A DNA stretch of 64,000 nt from contig OX457029.1 of NCBI GenBank assembly GCA_949752745.1, positions 46,926,228 through 46,990,227 of the forward strand, given 5' to 3'. Shown here one piece after another: positions 50,201 through 57,620 of this stretch. Made by a program: the position numbers and the translations under genes. Each line of letters begins with the position of its first letter. The stretch's first letter is position 1. The stretch comes from Protula sp. h YS-2021 (taxonomy: Eukaryota > Annelida > Polychaeta > Sabellida > Serpulidae). The notes beneath the pieces are model-generated. The model made no database searches and was not told where the DNA came from. It saw nothing but the letters and a program-made list of their open reading frames with translations.

Positions 50201-52244
50201 GAATAAATAGGTACCACTGCCAGGAGGCGTAACCAAACATTGCCAATACAAAACATAGCACATCCCTGGGGCATACGCAATGAAAAAAACCCCAAAAATT
50301 TAAATTCTATGTCTGGGGCAAACATTACAAAAGTGTGAGAATAACATGCGGAACTAGACCCGAACAATCACTGAACAAACAAGTCCGAGCAAACAAGTTT
50401 CTACAAAAATGTAGATTTGTGACAAGTCGAAGTTTTGACAATTTTAGGGCGATTTCAAAAACAATTCAAAGTTGCAAATGTATAATATATATACATATTT
50501 TCACTACATAAAATATCAGAACGCTGGATAGAATAGTTTTGGAGAACTCGTCTGGACAAAACCTATCTTCATGCTGACAAATTTCCTGAAAAACAAGTCG
50601 TACAAGTGGTATTTTTGAGAATGTTTGGCCGATTTCAAAAATAGTACGATGTCGCACACCTTCAAAATACATTCTAACCGTATGCTAAAGGAAAAAGCTA
50701 TGCGACAAATACTTTCGGAGATATAGCCCGGACACACGGGGGCACGAAAGCGGACAGACAGAAGGACAAACTGAAACCTATATCTCCTCGTTACACAGGG
50801 AGATAACAACACGTGATATTTTCAATTTTATGTTACAATCTTATGAGAGGCACTTCCCAAAAACAAAGTGTTATGGACAGTCAATAGTAAAAATACGTAA
50901 AGTAGGTTTCGATCTGTCAACGTAATATTTCCCATAACTCTACCATCCACCCCAGTCTACGGTGAGATGGATAAAATCATGATGGAGAATATCAATTTTT
51001 AATATATTTTCCTTATTTGTATCTTTGTTTTATCTCCACTGTATTCCTGTGCGTGCGCCTCGAAACCATGAACTGGCTTACTGTGCTCTACTGTAACCAA
51101 CTATATCTGCTCTCCTTCGCACATCGATAAAAACCCACGAATCGATGTCATAAATGTTGACATCTTTCCGACGAGTAAGAAGAGAATTAGTCCTGAATAA
51201 CTAATAGCCTCTACTCTGTAGAAAAGAATACTCAGAGTAGAAGAGAGCTACCAGGCCGTAGACCACAATTAACTTACTTATATTTTTCTTAATAGAAATT
51301 CAAAATCAGGCTTCTTCCATAACATTGCTGGGGAATAAGCTAATTCGCACTTTTGACTTTTGCCGAAAAGTGTTTGCGTTTCGGCTGAATTGAGGTGAGA
51401 TAAGGATATAAAGAAATGATAGGAAAAAAACGGCACAAATCAACTAAATTCCATTTTGCTAGAAACATATTCACATGTTGGTTATTAAAGGGACTGAATA
51501 ATATGTAAAATAGTTTTTAAAAGATCATATGATGGCTTTATAAATTTGAAAGTGTGCATGTTGAAAGAAAATTAGAATTTTGATGATTTTCCCTTATCAT
51601 TTCTTTATAATTTAACCCCCAACATTTTCAGTCGAAACAACACTTTCACCGGAAAAACCGAAAGTGTGAACTGGCTTATCAAGCTTCGTTAAATCACTCA
51701 AACTATCCCTTGGATCGGCAAAAGACACCAAAATATTTGTAGGTTGACAAATTGAATTTTTTATTTCGCATCAAACAGGGGCACCCATGAAGTCTCGAAA
51801 TCACTCGATTACATGAATCAATCACTGAATTTTGACACCATATTTCTTAAACACAATACAAGCGATAGCAAAGAGTTTAAGTATGTCTCTCGTACAACCC
51901 TTTGGGGACATAAGTATACGTAAGTCTATTACTAACTGCCCAGAACATTAAAAACACTATAGAAAAAAGTACAGGTGGCATGCTAATAGTCTTCCTCTTA
52001 TTTGTCAATGAAGGCGAAAGTAATTGTGGTCTTGTTCCACCTGGGACCTGAAGAAAATCAGGTTAATCTTATATTATCGCTCGCATACGATGCTCTACCT
52101 CTAGCCCATATCAATAAATTTTACTCTGTATCCCCGGTCTTTCTCATTTTTGAGATCTCCTTCCAGGGCCTTGTATGATAAGGTGAAGCCCCTGAACAGA
52201 AGATATTCCTTTATAACTTCTTCCAACTTCTCAACAGTAGCCAT
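23414..52244 (-). CDS. WDR91: WD repeat-containing protein 91, complete 17-exon gene
   Basis: Spliced CDS, complement of join(23414..23569, 26381..26587, 27098..27210, 27699..27807, 28042..28180, 28414..28508, 28826..28922, 31465..31559, 31797..32063, 33478..33622, 34081..34287, 34741..34883, 35261..35343, 35870..35992, 48088..48164, 48345..48532, 52125..52244). Total 2364 nt, 787 codons plus TGA, close to vertebrate WDR91 (about 750 residues); every junction is in phase. The N-terminal helical region ([29 protein letters not shown]) resembles WDR91, a short coiled coil and a Ser/Pro/Lys-rich linker follow, and a C-terminal WD40 propeller runs from about residue 440, ending [20 protein letters not shown]91 is a Rab7 effector that restrains endosomal phosphatidylinositol-3-phosphate and promotes early-to-late endosome conversion; that function is transferred from the family. 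Intron 4 is a U12-type AT-AC intron; intron 3 is 12.1 kb and full of transposons. Confidence 0.93.
23936..25922. mobile_element. GTTGAGTTGG-iterated TIR element, copy A
   Basis: It opens GGTCTTGGGTCAAGTCAACC and closes TTGACCAAACCC, with many (C)AACTCAACCC words at both ends. Flanks CTGAATGAA and ATGAATGAA are a 9-bp duplication with one mismatch. It lies in WDR91 intron 16. A second copy lies inverted at 40979-42009; copy A is longer because of a ~0.9-kb insert at 24838-25748. Confidence 0.85.
24838..25748. mobile_element. Helentron-like insert with 169-bp tandem repeats
   Basis: It is absent from the inverted sister element (empty site near 41165-41185). It has a 5' part with the hairpin ATCCCCCGTGGGGGAT, then about four 169-bp units (GTCCAGCACC at 25015, 25184, 25353, 25522), then GACAGACGGACAGAC and a terminal hairpin CCCTCCGTTGCACGGGGG followed by ATAACTAA and T. 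A 3' hairpin plus CTRR end with insertion at A|T is the Helitron/Helentron pattern. 160-170-bp internal repeats recall the pearl-type elements of bivalves. Family assignment is inference. Confidence 0.6.
26110..26185. repeat. (TG)n and G-rich run
   Basis: (TG)14-like tract followed by a long broken G-run in WDR91 intron 16. Confidence 0.9.
26381..26587 (-). CDS. WDR91: WDR91 exon 16 (WD40)
   Basis: Sixty-nine codons; acceptor taattttag, donor GCGCAG|gtattg. It encodes [46 protein letters not shown] and [12 protein letters not shown], a strongly conserved WDR91 stretch. Confidence 0.93.
27098..27210 (-). CDS. WDR91: WDR91 exon 15 (WD40)
   Basis: Acceptor gttttggcag. It encodes [20 protein letters not shown] through LGGDGK. 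The end at GGGAAG|gtcacc is forced by phase and by the GDGK-FIEW junction; that donor is poor. Without splicing the frame stops six codons later. Confidence 0.86.
27699..27807 (-). CDS. WDR91: WDR91 exon 14 (WD40)
   Basis: Acceptor gatctcacag, donor CTGTATG|gtaaat. It encodes [20 protein letters not shown] and DGVVRLY. Confidence 0.92.
28042..28180 (-). CDS. WDR91: WDR91 exon 13 (WD40)
   Basis: Acceptor gttacaaag, donor AGTCAG|gtaaaa. It encodes [19 protein letters not shown], a Lys/Ser loop, then [12 protein letters not shown]. Confidence 0.92.
28414..28508 (-). CDS. WDR91: WDR91 exon 12 (WD40)
   Basis: Acceptor gtatttcag, donor CCCAAG|gtaaat. It encodes [20 protein letters not shown], a blade strand with the usual VRLFD end. 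Confidence 0.92.
28826..28922 (-). CDS. WDR91: WDR91 exon 11 (WD40)
   Basis: Acceptor attttattttag, donor AAATGG|gtaagg. It encodes [19 protein letters not shown] and [13 protein letters not shown]. Confidence 0.9.
29511..29790. mobile_element. foldback MITE, TTCCGGAA family, one-armed copy
   Basis: It matches the centre and one arm of the intact copy at 15.15-15.54 kb, in the opposite orientation; the other arm is missing. It abuts LINE sequence in WDR91 intron 10. Confidence 0.75.
29791..30904 (-). mobile_element. decayed LINE (ORF1 coiled coil and PHD-like finger)
   Basis: On minus, about 30780-30480 encodes a Lys/Glu coiled coil ([20 protein letters not shown]). Then 30191-29988 has [11 protein letters not shown], a PHD-type finger, followed by [11 protein letters not shown]. 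This order is common at the start of LINE-encoded polyproteins of invertebrates. Frames are broken by stops and no reverse transcriptase is present. Confidence 0.55.
30958..30996. repeat. (ATT)n microsatellite
   Basis: About 12 ATT units in WDR91 intron 10. Confidence 0.95.
31465..31559 (-). CDS. WDR91: WDR91 exon 10 (WD40)
   Basis: Acceptor ctgcag, donor GTCAA|gtaagt. It encodes [20 protein letters not shown] and [11 protein letters not shown], the first propeller blade. Confidence 0.92.
31797..32063 (-). CDS. WDR91: WDR91 exon 9 (linker to first WD40 strand)
   Basis: Eighty-nine codons; acceptor tttgttgtcaag, donor TCACAG|gtgtgt. A long polar linker ends in CPFLLLSQ, the start of the propeller in the family. 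Confidence 0.87.
33478..33622 (-). CDS. WDR91: WDR91 exon 8 (linker)
   Basis: Acceptor tgaacttttag, donor GAAAAG|gtattc, phase 0. It encodes [20 protein letters not shown] through [18 protein letters not shown]; Lys/Ser/Pro-rich. Confidence 0.85.
34081..34287 (-). CDS. WDR91: WDR91 exon 7 (linker)
   Basis: Acceptor ttgcttttcag. It encodes [20 protein letters not shown] and then Ser/Pro/Lys-rich sequence. The only phase-compatible donor is TCGAG|gttttt, which is weak, so this 3' end is less sure than the others. It joins in phase to exon 8 through an Arg codon. Confidence 0.78.
34302..34371. repeat. poly(T) followed by poly(G)
   Basis: About 37 T-rich bases then about 28 G-rich bases in WDR91 intron 6. 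Confidence 0.95.
34741..34883 (-). CDS. WDR91: WDR91 exon 6 (linker)
   Basis: Acceptor gttttaacag, donor TTCACA|gtgagt, phase 2. It encodes [19 protein letters not shown] and then [11 protein letters not shown], a low-complexity linker with an acidic/aromatic patch. Confidence 0.85.
35261..35343 (-). CDS. WDR91: WDR91 exon 5 (coiled coil)
   Basis: It begins after ...TTCAC (a U12 AC acceptor), giving the junction [13 protein letters not shown], which matches the family. It encodes a charged heptad-like stretch, [17 protein letters not shown], ending CAG|gtgaag in phase 0. Confidence 0.88.
35344..35869 (-). other. WDR91: U12-type (AT-AC) intron 4 of WDR91
   Basis: On minus the intron opens ATATCCTTT and closes TTCAC. 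A branch-site match TCTTTAAC (plus 35355-35362) sits with its branch A about 12-13 nt before the AC end, the spacing expected for the minor spliceosome. The reading frame and homology both require this junction. Confidence 0.88.
35783..35812. repeat. (TTTA)n tetranucleotide repeat in the U12 intron
   Basis: About seven ATTT units inside the AT-AC intron, some 60 bp inside its 5' end. Confidence 0.95.
35870..35992 (-). CDS. WDR91: WDR91 exon 4 (ends at an AT-AC intron)
   Basis: The acceptor is tatgtttcag. It encodes [39 protein letters not shown] and AM plus one base. No GT donor fits; the exon is followed directly by ATATCCTTT, the U12 AT-AC 5' splice site consensus. Confidence 0.9.
36735..36903. 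mobile_element. 169-bp MITE with GTATTCTGCTCTGTCCTTA ends
   Basis: It runs CTGGAG...CTCCAG. Both ends carry GTATTCTGCTCTGTCCTTAT and then AAGGAYGTCCTTA, inverted to each other. No clear target duplication. Located in WDR91 intron 3. Confidence 0.7.
37261..37414 (+). repeat. dispersed ~165-bp element, copy 1
   Basis: It opens CAAGTCGCTGCTCGCAGC, then GGCGCGGACACAGCGACC (a hairpin-capable head), and ends with TTGTGGTGTGTA. Other copies: 37876-38017, 38615-38785, 46283-46447 and 47906-48070 on plus; 56483-56600 (headless), 57454-57620, 58525-58605 (head only) and 59541-59681 on minus. Confidence 0.75.
37876..38017 (+). repeat. dispersed ~165-bp element, copy 2 (diverged)
   Basis: Head CGAAGCCGTTACTCGCAAC ... 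GTGCGGACACACCGACC, tail ATTATGGTGTGTAAATG. Confidence 0.65.
38184..38222. repeat. poly(A) tract
   Basis: About 38 consecutive A; possibly a retroposon tail, but no body was recognised. Confidence 0.9.
38615..38785 (+). repeat. dispersed ~165-bp element, copy 3
   Basis: Head CAAGTCGCTGCTCGCAGC, tail GATTATGGTGTGTAACAT. Most similar to the minus-strand copy at 59541-59681. Confidence 0.75.
38856..39470. mobile_element. MULE-like MITE with CACCGGACATAATAC-iterated TIRs and perfect 9-bp TSD
   Basis: An exact 9-bp duplication GGTTTCAAC (38847-38855 and 39471-39479). The ends GGGAACCGGACAAAATACCA and the complement of the right end GGGTGTAGGACAAAATACC are inverted, each followed by repeated ATACCACCGGACATA words. 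615 bp, non-coding, in WDR91 intron 3. Confidence 0.85.
39969..40665. mobile_element. pogo/Tc1-like MITE
   Basis: TIRs CAGTGAAACCCCG ... CGGGGTTTCACTG are flanked by TA on both sides (39967-39968, 40666-40667), as in the Tc1/mariner-pogo group. Sub-terminal GTCCCTAATxxxGGGGTGTCC words are repeated several times. 697 bp, no transposase. Confidence 0.85.
40759..40906 (+). pseudogene. MADF gene exon 1
   Basis: Encodes the first half of the MADF domain; ends AAATCAG|gtaata. Its 5' limit is unclear because a pogo-like MITE ends about 95 bp upstream. Confidence 0.7.
40979..42009. mobile_element. GTTGAGTTGG-iterated TIR element, copy B
   Basis: Inverted sister of 23936-25922 without the Helentron-like insert. 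It opens GGTTTGGTCAACTCAACCC and closes GACTTGACCCAAGACC. Flanks TGTGGGGGG on both sides are a likely 9-10-bp target duplication, though the poly(G) blurs its length. Inserted in the MADF gene intron. Confidence 0.85.
42012..42032. repeat. poly(G) run
   Basis: About 20 G at the edge of copy B of the GTTGAGTTGG element. Confidence 0.9.
42253..42437 (+). pseudogene. MADF gene exon 2
   Basis: Acceptor tatttcgtag, donor AACATG|gtaagt. Encodes the second half of the MADF domain with the conserved RSGAGASD and a Trp. Confidence 0.75.
42586..43153. mobile_element. 568-bp MITE in the transposase, TSD ACCGGT
   Basis: The ends GTAAGGAAACGTTTTAACCC and the complement of the right end GTAATGAAACGTTTTGACCC are inverted, followed by repeated GGTCGATTTGTTTTAAAACA words. 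The 6-bp palindrome ACCGGT lies on each side (42580-42585, 43154-43159). Removing the element plus one ACCGGT leaves the transposase tail reading through in frame. Confidence 0.85.
44353..44885 (+). pseudogene. MADF gene exon 3 (BESS motif, frameshifted)
   Basis: Acceptor tgttccag. An acidic start ([14 protein letters not shown]) leads into a Lys run, where an A-run length change breaks the frame. The BESS-like helix pair lies after the break. Confidence 0.7.
46283..46447 (+). repeat. dispersed ~165-bp element, copy 4
   Basis: Head CAAGTCGCTGCTCGCAGCC ... GCGCGGACACAGCGACC, tail AATGTGGTGTGTAAAATG. Its inverted-duplication partner is 57454-57620. Confidence 0.8.
46838..46857. repeat. poly(G) run
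   Basis: About 20 consecutive G in WDR91 intron 3, within the left arm of the inverted duplication. Confidence 0.9.
47906..48070 (+). repeat. dispersed ~165-bp element, copy 5
   Basis: Head CCAGTCGCTGCTCGCAGC, tail GATTGTGGTGTGTAAAATG. It ends 17 bp from the WDR91 exon 3 donor. Confidence 0.8.
48088..48164 (-). CDS. WDR91: WDR91 exon 3
   Basis: A 77-nt exon: acceptor ttttttcag, donor GGTTTG|gtagga. It encodes [16 protein letters not shown] and HEWREWF. A relic copy lies on the opposite strand near 56.4 kb. A copy of the dispersed 165-bp element ends 17 bp beyond its donor. Confidence 0.92.
48345..48532 (-). CDS. WDR91: WDR91 exon 2
   Basis: Residues 41-103. Acceptor ttccttag, donor AACAG|gtaata, phase 2 at the end. 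It encodes [34 protein letters not shown] and [10 protein letters not shown], part of the N-terminal helical region. Confidence 0.92.
50330..50815. repeat. repeat ending in a hairpin of the same type as the Helentron-like insert
   Basis: Ends GACAGACAGAAGGACAAACT, then ATATCTCCTCGTTACACAGG and GAGATAACAAC, resembling the 3' end of the insert at 25.7 kb. Absent from the right arm of the inverted duplication, so probably inserted later. Confidence 0.45.
50931..52124. other. WDR91 intron 1, nothing further recognised
   Basis: AT-rich intron sequence with no clear element. Confidence 0.4.
52125..52244 (-). CDS. WDR91: WDR91 exon 1 (start codon)
   Basis: Residues 1-40. The ATG at 52244-52242 opens [20 protein letters not shown], the conserved WDR91 N-terminus; no upstream in-frame Met extends it sensibly. 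It ends GGATACAGA|gtaaaa, phase 0. The next exon supplies VDKI, so the junction reads GYR-VDKI as in relatives. Confidence 0.92.
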
Positions 52245-52254
52245 TACTGTTTTC

Positions 52255-52360
52255 AAAAAGAATCTGTCTCGAAAGGGTATGTGCCAAAACTGGCATTATT
52301 ATCAATAAAAAGAATCTGTCTCGAAAGGGTATGTGCTAAAACTGGTATTATTATCAATAA
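52255..52360 (-). repeat. 52-bp tandem duplication just 5' of the WDR91 start
   Basis: A unit containing AATCTGTCTCGAAAGGGTAT occurs at 52261 and again at 52313, about 52 bp apart with few differences. It lies 10-20 bp upstream of the WDR91 ATG, so it is in the 5' UTR or core promoter. Confidence 0.8.
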
Positions 52361-53929
52361 TATCAGCACCTACTCTATTAACAGCCAATTGTTTGTCGAC
52401 TTTTACACTCTTTACATTTCAAATGGGAAAGCTGGGCTCGAAATTGAAAACGGCGGGAGTCAAATGAACAAAACGTCCGGCATATTTCTTTTCAGGAGTA
52501 TCAACATTGAGCAGCCAGATAACAAGTAAACAATATGCAATTTTTTATATAATTAGAGGAGTAATACTCAGTTTTCTTTATCCGAGGCATTACGTCGGGC
52601 GAAACCCTGTCCAGTTTTGTCAATATCATAGCTATCCGTCATTTGCCTTCGTCATAGCCTTGCACATACGAACGCTGCTGAAAGTACCTCTTGTGTACAA
52701 AAGCGTTGTGAAACTTCTTTGCAACATATTGAGATTTTCAAGCTTATTAAGAAATTCAACGCGAAGTTTTACAAGAACTTTGGAACTCATAACAATTCGC
52801 AAATATTCTAAGGATGTCACTTTTTAGTAAAACCATATATTTATCAGGATAAACACATGTTAAAGGTTAAGCTTTAAACAAAAAAAAAACAAAAAAAACA
52901 AAAAACAGATTAGCCGAAATGTAAACAAAAAAATGTGTCCCTCAAAAAAGACTACCAGAATATCATTATTTCTAGATGGAGGAGAAGAGGGCACTTATAT
53001 AATATGTGTGACCATACGTGTTCCAAAAAAAAAAAAAAAAACGCGGAGAAAGGATGGTCATTTTTAGGCCAGGCACTTTCCACACGGAGTGCCAATTTTG
53101 TTCAAAAGGGGGGTAGTGTTCATTCAGTAGTCAAAATTAACACTTCGCGTTTAGGGGTCCTATTAAAAAGTCATGAACACGCTTACCAACCAGATGGTCC
53201 GTGAGTGGTCGAACGGGATTTTTGCCAGATGACTACATCATCCGATAAAATTAAGCAAAGCCAATTTTCTCACATATATTAATAATAGTAGTATTCATAT
53301 CGCTTGGCTGCAGCGTTAATGCAGTCTAAGGCCCAACGTTTTCATTTCAGCTCGTTATTTTTCCATTTAAGCCCTGCCATGCGTCAGTTTCTAATGAGGA
53401 GAAAACGGGCCTAAAAAGAAAACGGCGTGTCTCAAATCACATCAACGTCATGTAAATAAAATGTGATTGGCACAGTAATGTCACCAATTACATTGTTTTT
53501 TGTGTGTGCATGTTAAATGTGAATTTCAGGCCAATCGTTTTATTGGAGGCTCACCTTGTATTATCTGAGCCCTAATTAAAGGAATAAGGGTATCAACTGA
53601 AAAAAGTAGGGTTTCTTCTCATATCAAAACCGAAGCAAAAATGTGATTACCATTGTTATCAAGATAGGAGAGACGCTTTTCTGTATTCAAATTATACAAA
53701 TAATACTACATTCAACTGCGAAAATTTTTTCCTGAGAGCTTGTTTTTAACCTTTATGACATCGGTTCCAGGGCCTTTCTTGATTTGCGACGGAGAGGAGA
53801 TAAAATTTATTACAGTAAGCAGGTTCAAGTTTTCGAGTGAGCATGCGCAGTGGAGGAAATTTGCAGGATTCCAGTCAAGATAAACATAAAGCAACAAATA
53901 AGTAAAAAGTATTAAACGTTGATTTTTGT
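52361..53929. other. upstream of WDR91, no gene recognised
   Basis: Should contain the WDR91 promoter. No TATA-type core element could be assigned with confidence, and no other exon is recognised. Confidence 0.35.
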
Positions 53930-54730
53930 AGATAGACCGAAACCTGCTTTACTCATTTTACTATTGACTGTCCACAGCACCACTTAGGAAAGTACTTCTC
54001 ATAACATTGTAGCATAAAATTTGCAAGTATCACGTGTTGTTCAAGAAAAAGTAACCAGAGTGATCAGCTGTTTTTATGTTCGCATTACCATCTTAGTTTT
54101 GCGAGATCTTTTGTATCACTTTTGGTGATTAATTTACGTGCAGACCGCCACTTTATTCACCAAACTTGTGTATTATTTAAGCCAGAAGCACAATTTATGA
54201 TTTGTGCTTTTATTGTCTTTAAAACAGCAAGTTGCAGTGTTTTGTGTCTGGTTCGGCCTCCTTTGTCTGTGGTATATATTTGTTTCGTATGATTTAAGGC
54301 ATATTTCACTATCAGTAAAAACTTATTATTTTATCTAAATAATTGCCTCTTTTTTGTGTCTATAAGGTATCAAAACCCTAATTGAAATCTAAACAAATTA
54401 TTCATGGCATTATTTAAATTGGTTTCTGACGGAAAAGATCTCTCTATATATTTCTAAGTAACTTTGATGCATTTCTCCATTGACATCTATGCTTTTATGT
54501 TCATCGCCCAAAATTTGGAGCCCTGTTGTTTTCGTAAATTTCGTAGAGAAACCTGTGAATCGGCTTATTGATGATAACAAAAATGTCACATTCCTACTGC
54601 ATTCCTACATTCCTATTCCTAATTCAAATTTTTCAACCATTACGACTCAAGTATTACTTATTCAGCGATGCTTCACAACATAAGATGCTATTTTTCAAAT
54701 CACCAATTTGGATCTTCCATAAACATTCGT

Positions 54731-54736
<6 letters not shown>

Positions 54737-54817
<81 letters not shown>
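54737..54817. repeat. (CT)n microsatellite
   Basis: About 80 bp of CT in the right arm of the inverted duplication; the left arm lacks it. Confidence 0.97.
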
Positions 54818-54820
<3 letters not shown>

Positions 54821-56391
54821 GCGATACAAACAATAGAAACCATTAGTAGTGTAAGGAGTACTTTTGGTCAACTGTAAATTTCACAAAAACGGAAGAAGAA
54901 TTTTCATGTCTTAACCAGTTGTTGGGCTTCATAGAAAACTGGTCAGTTCCTGTGATCTTGACACTAAAGACTGTACGAGTACCAAATTTGCAGGAGACCA
55001 CAAGTCAGCAAGGACCCAAGAATAAGAAGTTGGATGGAAACCTACTTTACACATATCTTGATTGCAAATCCTTTTGGATAAATACTTTTGTAACAGAAAA
55101 TTGTTTAAAAAAATATGCCAATTTAGTTTCAGGGTTCTAAAATTTCCGCTATTTCGATAAGCATAAGTAGCTGGTCTCATATTGATGAGGGCATGAGAAT
55201 AAGAAATATGACCTTGATAGATTGAAACATTTTTCCTGTTTTTCTATTGTATCCTTGGTGCCCTATGCTAAAAAAAAGTACATCTCATAATATTGTAACC
55301 AAAAATTGATAGCATTATGTGTTGTGAGGTCTCCTCCTTGTACTGTTTTTGCTTACATCTTACGCACTGCTTTCAACATTCCACAAATACGCAATCAAAG
55401 CATCTATTCATTTTCTTCTTGTGTGAATGAAGTAAGTTTATGTTCCATTTTCGGTCCGGTGTCGCGTGAAAAAATAATACTTGAAATTTTGAATACCCTC
55501 CCTATGTATTCCTTCATAAATAACCTGACCTTTCTGATTCATAGGTATAACAAAATTTACGACAGAAAAGAAAGATTTTGAGGACTCCATGGTCAGTTGG
55601 TGGGTTCTGTAATGGGACTGGTCTTCTTTGGTGATTGCAGTAAAATTGACTGAAGAATAGGTGGATGTTTCATACTTTGGATTTTAGCACATATAAAATG
55701 TTATTTTTACAGTTCTTATTGTTGTCAAAGATGAGAGGAAAGGTCTGCAGTGGTCTTCTCCTGAACATGTTCTTAGTTTGAAAAATGGGCAAAAACTGAG
55801 CAAAATAATAACTAGCTAAAACAGATAGAATTTTTCCTGATGGCAACATCTATCAGGATATTTTAGCGAATGTGCGAAAATCTAGCTGAAAATAGGCCAG
55901 TTCGCTTTGCTTTGAACTTAAAGTATACACAATGCTAGTCTTGCTTCAAGTATTGTCCATTTCCTTTAATATTTGGCAAGAATATTCATCAGGTGGTCCC
56001 TTGCCATGTTTATTTTTATTTTCACGAATCCGCAGAAACATTGTCAAAATATCTAAATTTTTTGGGTCACACACGGGTAAAATACTATGCTGCTAAATTT
56101 CTTTATTTGGGGGAAGAACGAAGATTGACCAAAAATAGGTCAGTTTTTAGTGCCACTGTGTGCAATTTTGTGGTTAGAAATTCATGGAATTTTAACAGAC
56201 GGGGTATCTTAGAGCGATGTTATTTTTTGTTTTGTGCATCTGAACGTGATTAGAAGTTGTCGTATGACTCCATTTCACTATTCCTATAACTACAGCCACT
56301 ATCCAAAATCTAGTGTATTGCCAATGATTTTCCTAAAGTTGAATCAAGTTCAAATGGATCGTTTTGCACGATAAACATTAATCTTTTCAGA

Positions 56392-56466
56392 CAAGATAAG
56401 ATGTAATGATTCTTCAAATGACAGTGTGTGAAATCAAGGGGCAGCATGAATGGCGAGAATGGTTTG
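56392..56466 (+). pseudogene. relic copy of WDR91 exon 3
   Basis: Acceptor tcttttcag and donor GGTTTG|gtaagg are both kept, and the end of the exon (GGCAGCATGAATGGCGAGAA) is nearly identical to WDR91 exon 3. The equivalent frame has TAA TGA after the fifth codon. It lies upstream of the WDR91 start, on the opposite strand, as part of the inverted duplication. Confidence 0.85.
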
Positions 56467-57453
56467 GTAAGGAAAATAGTGTCATTTTACACACAACAAT
56501 CCAGTGTATTTTTTGTGATGCAAGTCATATTTCTCCTGTGTTGTCATACTTGGAACTAGTAATGGCGAACTTTATGTTCGTCAACTCGTGCGATAATTTC
56601 GATAATTTTTTCCAAATCTGTTCTAAAAGTGGAAAAAGTTAACACAAATTATTTACGCATATTTGTGGTAGGAAATGTTGATATGCTCGATATTTTTCTT
56701 GATTAAAGTCAATACAAGGCAAAATTGGCCCTAAAGCAAACTTATTTCATGGCAGGAAAAGCAGAGCTGCTAAAACATAAGAACATTCTATAATTTTCAG
56801 CAATTACGGACATGAGACATACCTCCGATATGTGAGAAACCTTATTGTAATGAGACGGATAGTAGACTACATTAACTCAAATGGTGAACATGGACTTTCA
56901 TAGACGCAATTCCATCGATACAGCACATTAAGCCTTTAACTTCCCATTGCAACTATACTGATAACTATATAGGTGTACTTTTCGTGGTTTTGATGATGGA
57001 TCAATCATTACTCAAGTGTGCGTTGAATTAATTTAACAAATTATGAAGTGCTTCATTTTTTATTTCACGGATAAATTGAATAAACTTCAGAACTTGCACT
57101 TCACAGGGAATCTCAGGATTGTTCTTTTGCAAATGGTCTTCCCGCATTGTTTATGCTACGTTCCGGAGGATCAAGAGGGACAACAAGAACGTCATTTTAT
57201 TTTATTAAACCATGGCGATGAAAAGAAAGTCGTTGATTAGTTTTTTAGTTATATACTGCTCATAAAAAGTTACGTGTATATTGCATTTTACTGCATCCAT
57301 TATGAACAAACAACAACGAATAAGTACAAATAAACGTTCCAGAGACAATATGACAGACGTTTGACATTACTTCATTTTTTTGTTTTCGCTTAAAGTGTAA
57401 GGTTACAACATGCCCTTTTTAGGAACTGAGTGGCAAGTAGCCTTAAAGGATCA

Positions 57454-57620
57454 ACATTTTACACACCATATTTGAGTTTTTCCTAGTAGCATATAATCAG
57501 TGATTGGTTTTCGTCTTCCTACTCGGAGCTACGTACGGGCGAACTTTGATTCGTTACTCGTACGCAAAATTTTGATCAGTCGCTGTGTCCGCGCTCTTCT
57601 GGGCTGCGAGCAGCGACTTG
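57454..57620 (-). repeat. dispersed ~165-bp element, minus copy
   Basis: Starts ATTTTACACACCATA and ends GCTGCGAGCAGCGACTTG, so it reads on minus. Partner of 46283-46447. Confidence 0.8.

Larger units (their letters stand above)
45890..50930 (+). repeat. left arm of a large inverted duplication
   Basis: Matched blocks in the opposite orientation include 46010-46060 with 57835-57910, 46283-46490 with 57420-57620, 46850-46915 with about 57090-57150, 47960-48270 with 56290-56600, 48845-48920 with 55858-55925, and 50820-50925 with 53935-54030. Identity is roughly three quarters to four fifths by eye. It covers WDR91 exons 2-3. Confidence 0.8.

Noticed and set aside
57043..57240. 65-codon plus-strand frame in the right arm
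   Set aside because: The matching sequence in the left arm is broken by a poly(G) run and shows no coding conservation.
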